DNA from: Nocardia sp.
Lineage (GTDB): Bacteria > Actinomycetota > Actinomycetes > Mycobacteriales > Mycobacteriaceae
Length of the DNA: 63,831 nucleotides
NCBI RefSeq assembly: GCF_025465275.1
Contig: NZ_JAODNK010000114.1
Location: 1 to 63,831, forward strand
Reading direction: 5' to 3'
Shown here: positions 61,408 to 63,831 of the stretch, piece by piece
Numbering within the stretch: position 1 is the first letter of the stretch
Layout: the number at the start of each line of letters is the position of its first letter
Position numbers and translations under genes: made by a program
Notes under the pieces: generated by a model
What the model was told of the DNA's origin: nothing
The model's database searches: none
Seen by the model: the letters and a program-made list of their open reading frames with translations, nothing else

Positions 61408-62379
61408 ATGCTGGACGAGGTGGACCGCGGCTTGATCCATGCCCTGCACATCGACGGGCGGGCGCCGTTCAATCGAATCGGCGAGGTGCTGGGCGTCTCC
61501 ACCCAGACCGTCGCGCGCCGCTACCGCCGCCTGCGCGAGGAGTTCGGGCTGCGGGTGGTCGGACGGCCTGATCCCGGGCAGACCGGCACCACCCAGTGGC
61601 TGGTGCGGCTCACCACCACGCCTTCGGCGAGCGCGCAACTGGCCCGGGCGCTGGCGCAGCGCACCGACACCACCTGGGTCATGCTCACCTCCGGCGGCAC
61701 CGAGGTGTTCCTCATTGTCGACGGACCCGGATTCGATGCGCCCGCACTGCTGTTGCACGATCTGCCGCGCACGTCGGCGATCACCGGCATCTCCGCGCAC
61801 TATGTGCTGCACACCTACCTGGGCGGGCCGACCGCGTGGCCCGGTCGCCTCGCCGTGCTCGATCCCGAGCAGCAGCGAAAACTGCGGCTGCTCGAGGAGA
61901 ACACGACCTTGCGAGCTGAATCAGCCACCGATGAGCTGCTTTTCGCTGCCCTGCGTACGGACGGGCGCGCCGGCCTGGCGCAATTGGCCGAGGCCACCGG
62001 ACTATCGCAATCCACTGTGGCGCGGCATATTTCGGATCTGCGGGCCGGCGGCGCACTCTATTTCGATGTCGATGTCGACGACCGGGTCTTCGGTGTCACC
62101 ACGCGGGCAATGCTGTGGGCGTCGGTCGCACCCGGCAAGCTCGACGGGGTCGCCGAAGCCCTTGCTCGGCATGAGGAACTGGCGTTCGTGGCCGCGACCA
62201 CCGGCAGTACCAACCTCATCGCCGAGGCACTATGCCCCGACCCGGCGAGTCTGCACACCTATCTCACGAAGAAGCTGGGCGCCTTCGACGCGATCCGCAC
62301 GCTGGAGACCACCCCGGTCCTGGCGACAGTGAAATCCACATCGCAGCCGCCGCTGTTGCGATCCCGGCCGGCGCGATAG
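61408..62379 (+). CDS. Lrp/AsnC-family regulator with tandem HTH units
   Basis: This 323-residue protein is built from two AsnC-like units. Each has an HTH (APFNRIGEVLGVSTQTVARR at about 19-38; AGLAQLAEATGLSQSTVARH near 195-215) and a ligand-binding RAM-like region. This double architecture is frequent in actinomycetes. It is divergent from the NmrA-like gene and probably regulates it in response to a small molecule. Confidence 0.85.
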   Translation: MLDEVDRGLIHALHIDGRAPFNRIGEVLGVSTQTVARRYRRLREEFGLRVVGRPDPGQTGTTQWLVRLTTTPSASAQLARALAQRTDTTWVMLTSGGTEVFLIVDGPGFDAPALLLHDLPRTSAITGISAHYVLHTYLGGPTAWPGRLAVLDPEQQRKLRLLEENTTLRAESATDELLFAALRTDGRAGLAQLAEATGLSQSTVARHISDLRAGGALYFDVDVDDRVFGVTTRAMLWASVAPGKLDGVAEALARHEELAFVAATTGSTNLIAEALCPDPASLHTYLTKKLGAFDAIRTLETTPVLATVKSTSQPPLLRSRPAR

Positions 62380-62397
62380 CACAGGGTCGCGACGGCA

Positions 62398-62432
62398 AAA
62401 GGCGCTGCCGTCCGGTGGACGGCAGCGCCTTT
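62398..62432. terminator. Convergent terminator
   Basis: A perfect 16-bp stem (AAAGGCGCTGCCGTCC and complement) with a GGT loop and T-rich ends lies between the AsnC-type gene (plus) and the UPF0182 gene (minus). It is likely bidirectional. Confidence 0.9.
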
Positions 62433-62465
62433 CATTGTGCAGCAGGGCTTTTCAAGCCCGGATGA

Positions 62466-63831
62466 TTACGGTCCCGCCGTCTGGTAGGCGTTCACGGCCG
62501 TCTGCAGATTCTCCAATGCCTTGCCCAGGGAGCCCAGGTCGCCCGACTTCTGGGCGTCCTGCACCGCCTTGAGCGCATCGTTGAGCTGCTTGACCGCGGC
62601 ATCCTTACCCGCCGAACCCGTCGAACCAGTCGGCGGAGCGACCGTGCCCTGGTTCGGCGGAGCGACCGTCTGATTCGGCGGCGCCACAGTCTGATTCGGC
62701 TGATCGGTGGCGGCGCTGCCGGTGCCGGGCAGGACCTGCTCCAACGCCTCCTTGACCGTCGAGCCGTAACCGACCTTGTCTCGATAACTCGCCAGCACCT
62801 TCACCAACTGCGGGAAGGACGGTGCGTTGGTGCCGCCGGTGTTTCGTTCCAGATACCACGGCTCCACATAGAGGATGCCGCCGTCACCGACCGGCAGGGT
62901 CAGCAGATTGCCGTATTTGATCTTGTTGACATTGCCACCGGTCAGCAGGTTCCGGTCGCGTGACACTTGATCATTGGTCGTCATCGACGTCTGGGTCTGA
63001 CCCGGGCCAGGCGTCTGTGAATCCGGGGGTAACTTCAGCACCGTCAACTTGCCGTAGTTGTCCGGATCCGAATGCGCCTGGATGTAGGCGGACAGGAAGT
63101 TCCGTTTATAGCCCACCATGACGCTGGTCAGGCTGAACTCGGGTTTACCCGTCTTGGGGTCGCCCACCAGCACGTAGTACGGCGGTTGATGCGCACCGCT
63201 GGCCGCACCCTCCTGCGTCGGATCATTGGGCACCGACCAGAAGGCGTTGTTGGTGAAGAACTCTCGCGGATCGTCCACGTGATACGTCGCGAGCATCTCG
63301 CGCTGCACCTTGAACAGATCCTCCGGGTAGCGGAAGTGCGCCCGCAGTTCGGGACTGATGGCACTCTCCGGCTTCACGGTATTCGGGAACACACCGCTCC
63401 ACGCCTTCAACACCGGATCGGTCTTGTCGAACTGGTACAGCGAGACGGTGCCGTCGTAGGCATCGACGGTCGCCTTCACCGAATTACGGATATAGGAGAC
63501 CTCCTTACGCGGCAACAGCCGGCCGGTGGTCTGGTCGATGCTGTCCTCCACCACGCCGTCCAGCGAGGTGCGCTGGGCGTACGGGTAGTTGTCCAGCGTG
63601 GTGTAACCGTCCACGATCCAGAGCATGCGGCCGTTGACCACCGCCGGGTAGGCATCGCCGTCGGTGGTCAGCCACGGCGCCACCTGCTGGACGCGATCAC
63701 GCGGATTGCGATTGAAGATGATCTTCGAATCCGAGCCGATCGCACCCGAGAACAGAATGTTCCGCTCGGCGTACTTGGCCGCGAACGCGAATCGGTTGAA
63801 CCAGTTGCCGATCGACACACCACCGGCGCCG
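62466..63831 (-). CDS. UPF0182-family membrane protein, C-terminal part (partial)
   Basis: The visible 455 codons are the large extracellular part and C-terminus of a UPF0182 protein (GSDSKIIFNRNPRDRVQQVA, PWLTTDGDAYPAVVNGRMLW, LLTLPVGDGGILYVEPWYLE). A low-complexity region with TVAPPNQ repeats and a short helical tail follow. The N-terminal seven or so transmembrane helices lie beyond the window's right edge. The family is widespread in mycolate actinobacteria and of unknown function. Confidence 0.92.
   Translation of the reverse strand, partial: GAGGVSIGNWFNRFAFAAKYAERNILFSGAIGSDSKIIFNRNPRDRVQQVAPWLTTDGDAYPAVVNGRMLWIVDGYTTLDNYPYAQRTSLDGVVEDSIDQTTGRLLPRKEVSYIRNSVKATVDAYDGTVSLYQFDKTDPVLKAWSGVFPNTVKPESAISPELRAHFRYPEDLFKVQREMLATYHVDDPREFFTNNAFWSVPNDPTQEGAASGAHQPPYYVLVGDPKTGKPEFSLTSVMVGYKRNFLSAYIQAHSDPDNYGKLTVLKLPPDSQTPGPGQTQTSMTTNDQVSRDRNLLTGGNVNKIKYGNLLTLPVGDGGILYVEPWYLERNTGGTNAPSFPQLVKVLASYRDKVGYGSTVKEALEQVLPGTGSAATDQPNQTVAPPNQTVAPPNQGTVAPPTGSTGSAGKDAAVKQLNDALKAVQDAQKSGDLGSLGKALENLQTAVNAYQTAGP

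Overview
The window is high-GC actinobacterial DNA. An RpfA-type resuscitation factor, a UPF0182 membrane protein, a mycothiol-isomerase-fold protein and several MmyB-type XRE regulators point to a mycolate-containing actinomycete, most likely Nocardia or a close relative. This is inferred from gene content; no 16S or other species marker is present.

Layout. (1) 1-2.0 kb is a junk-like boundary. It holds the 3' end (domains V and VI) of a group II intron, a frameshifted Cys-rich protein remnant and a decayed IS3-type transposase. (2) 2.1-31.8 kb is one long, tightly overlapping minus-strand biosynthetic operon of about 29 genes. Its promoter-proximal half holds two P450s, a haem-oxygenase-like diiron oxidase, a fatty-acyl-AMP ligase, a UbiA prenyltransferase, an acyl-CoA dehydrogenase, two NAD-binding reductases, an ACP, an isopropylmalate-dehydratase-like pair and two PEP-synthase-like proteins. 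Its distal half holds an Fe/2OG oxygenase, a 3Fe-4S ferredoxin, a nitroreductase, a DAHP synthase, a 2-aminobenzoate-CoA ligase, a hotdog thioesterase, a further AMP ligase, a fused anthranilate synthase, and a CreE/CreD-like pair predicted to make nitrite from aspartate. A LysR regulator is divergent (32.5-33.4 kb). An MFS exporter and a citrate-synthase homologue follow to 36.1 kb. (3) 36.4-37.4 kb is a second scar, with an IS3 OrfA fragment and a doubly truncated ArsR/cation-efflux pair. (4) 37.4-40 kb holds a membrane protein and an XRE regulator. (5) 40.6-50.3 kb is a surface or secretion block: a secreted Ser/Gly-rich protein, a one-pass Thr/Pro-rich protein, a lytic transglycosylase, a 2149-residue RHS/PA14 polymorphic toxin and its overlapping immunity gene. 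(6) 51.2-55.3 kb holds a DUF6301-like protein and an integration module (two tiny proteins, excisionase, tyrosine integrase) abutting an initiator tRNA. (7) 55.3-63.8 kb looks like core genome: two identical tRNA-fMet genes, housekeeping and regulatory genes, a probable c-di-AMP riboswitch upstream of rpfA, an AsnC-type regulator and a partial UPF0182 gene.

How the genes may work together. CreE-like oxidation of aspartate to nitrosuccinate, followed by CreD-like elimination, would supply nitrous acid. DAHP synthase and the TrpEG-type enzyme would supply anthranilate, an aryl amine that an AMP ligase could diazotise or activate. The FAAL/ACP/dehydrogenase/reductase set would build an acyl piece, and the UbiA protein, P450s, diiron oxidase and PhyH enzyme would tailor it. 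I recognise no characterised cluster with this gene set. The product is unknown; an N-N-bonded, diazo or nitro anthranilate-derived compound is the leading inference.
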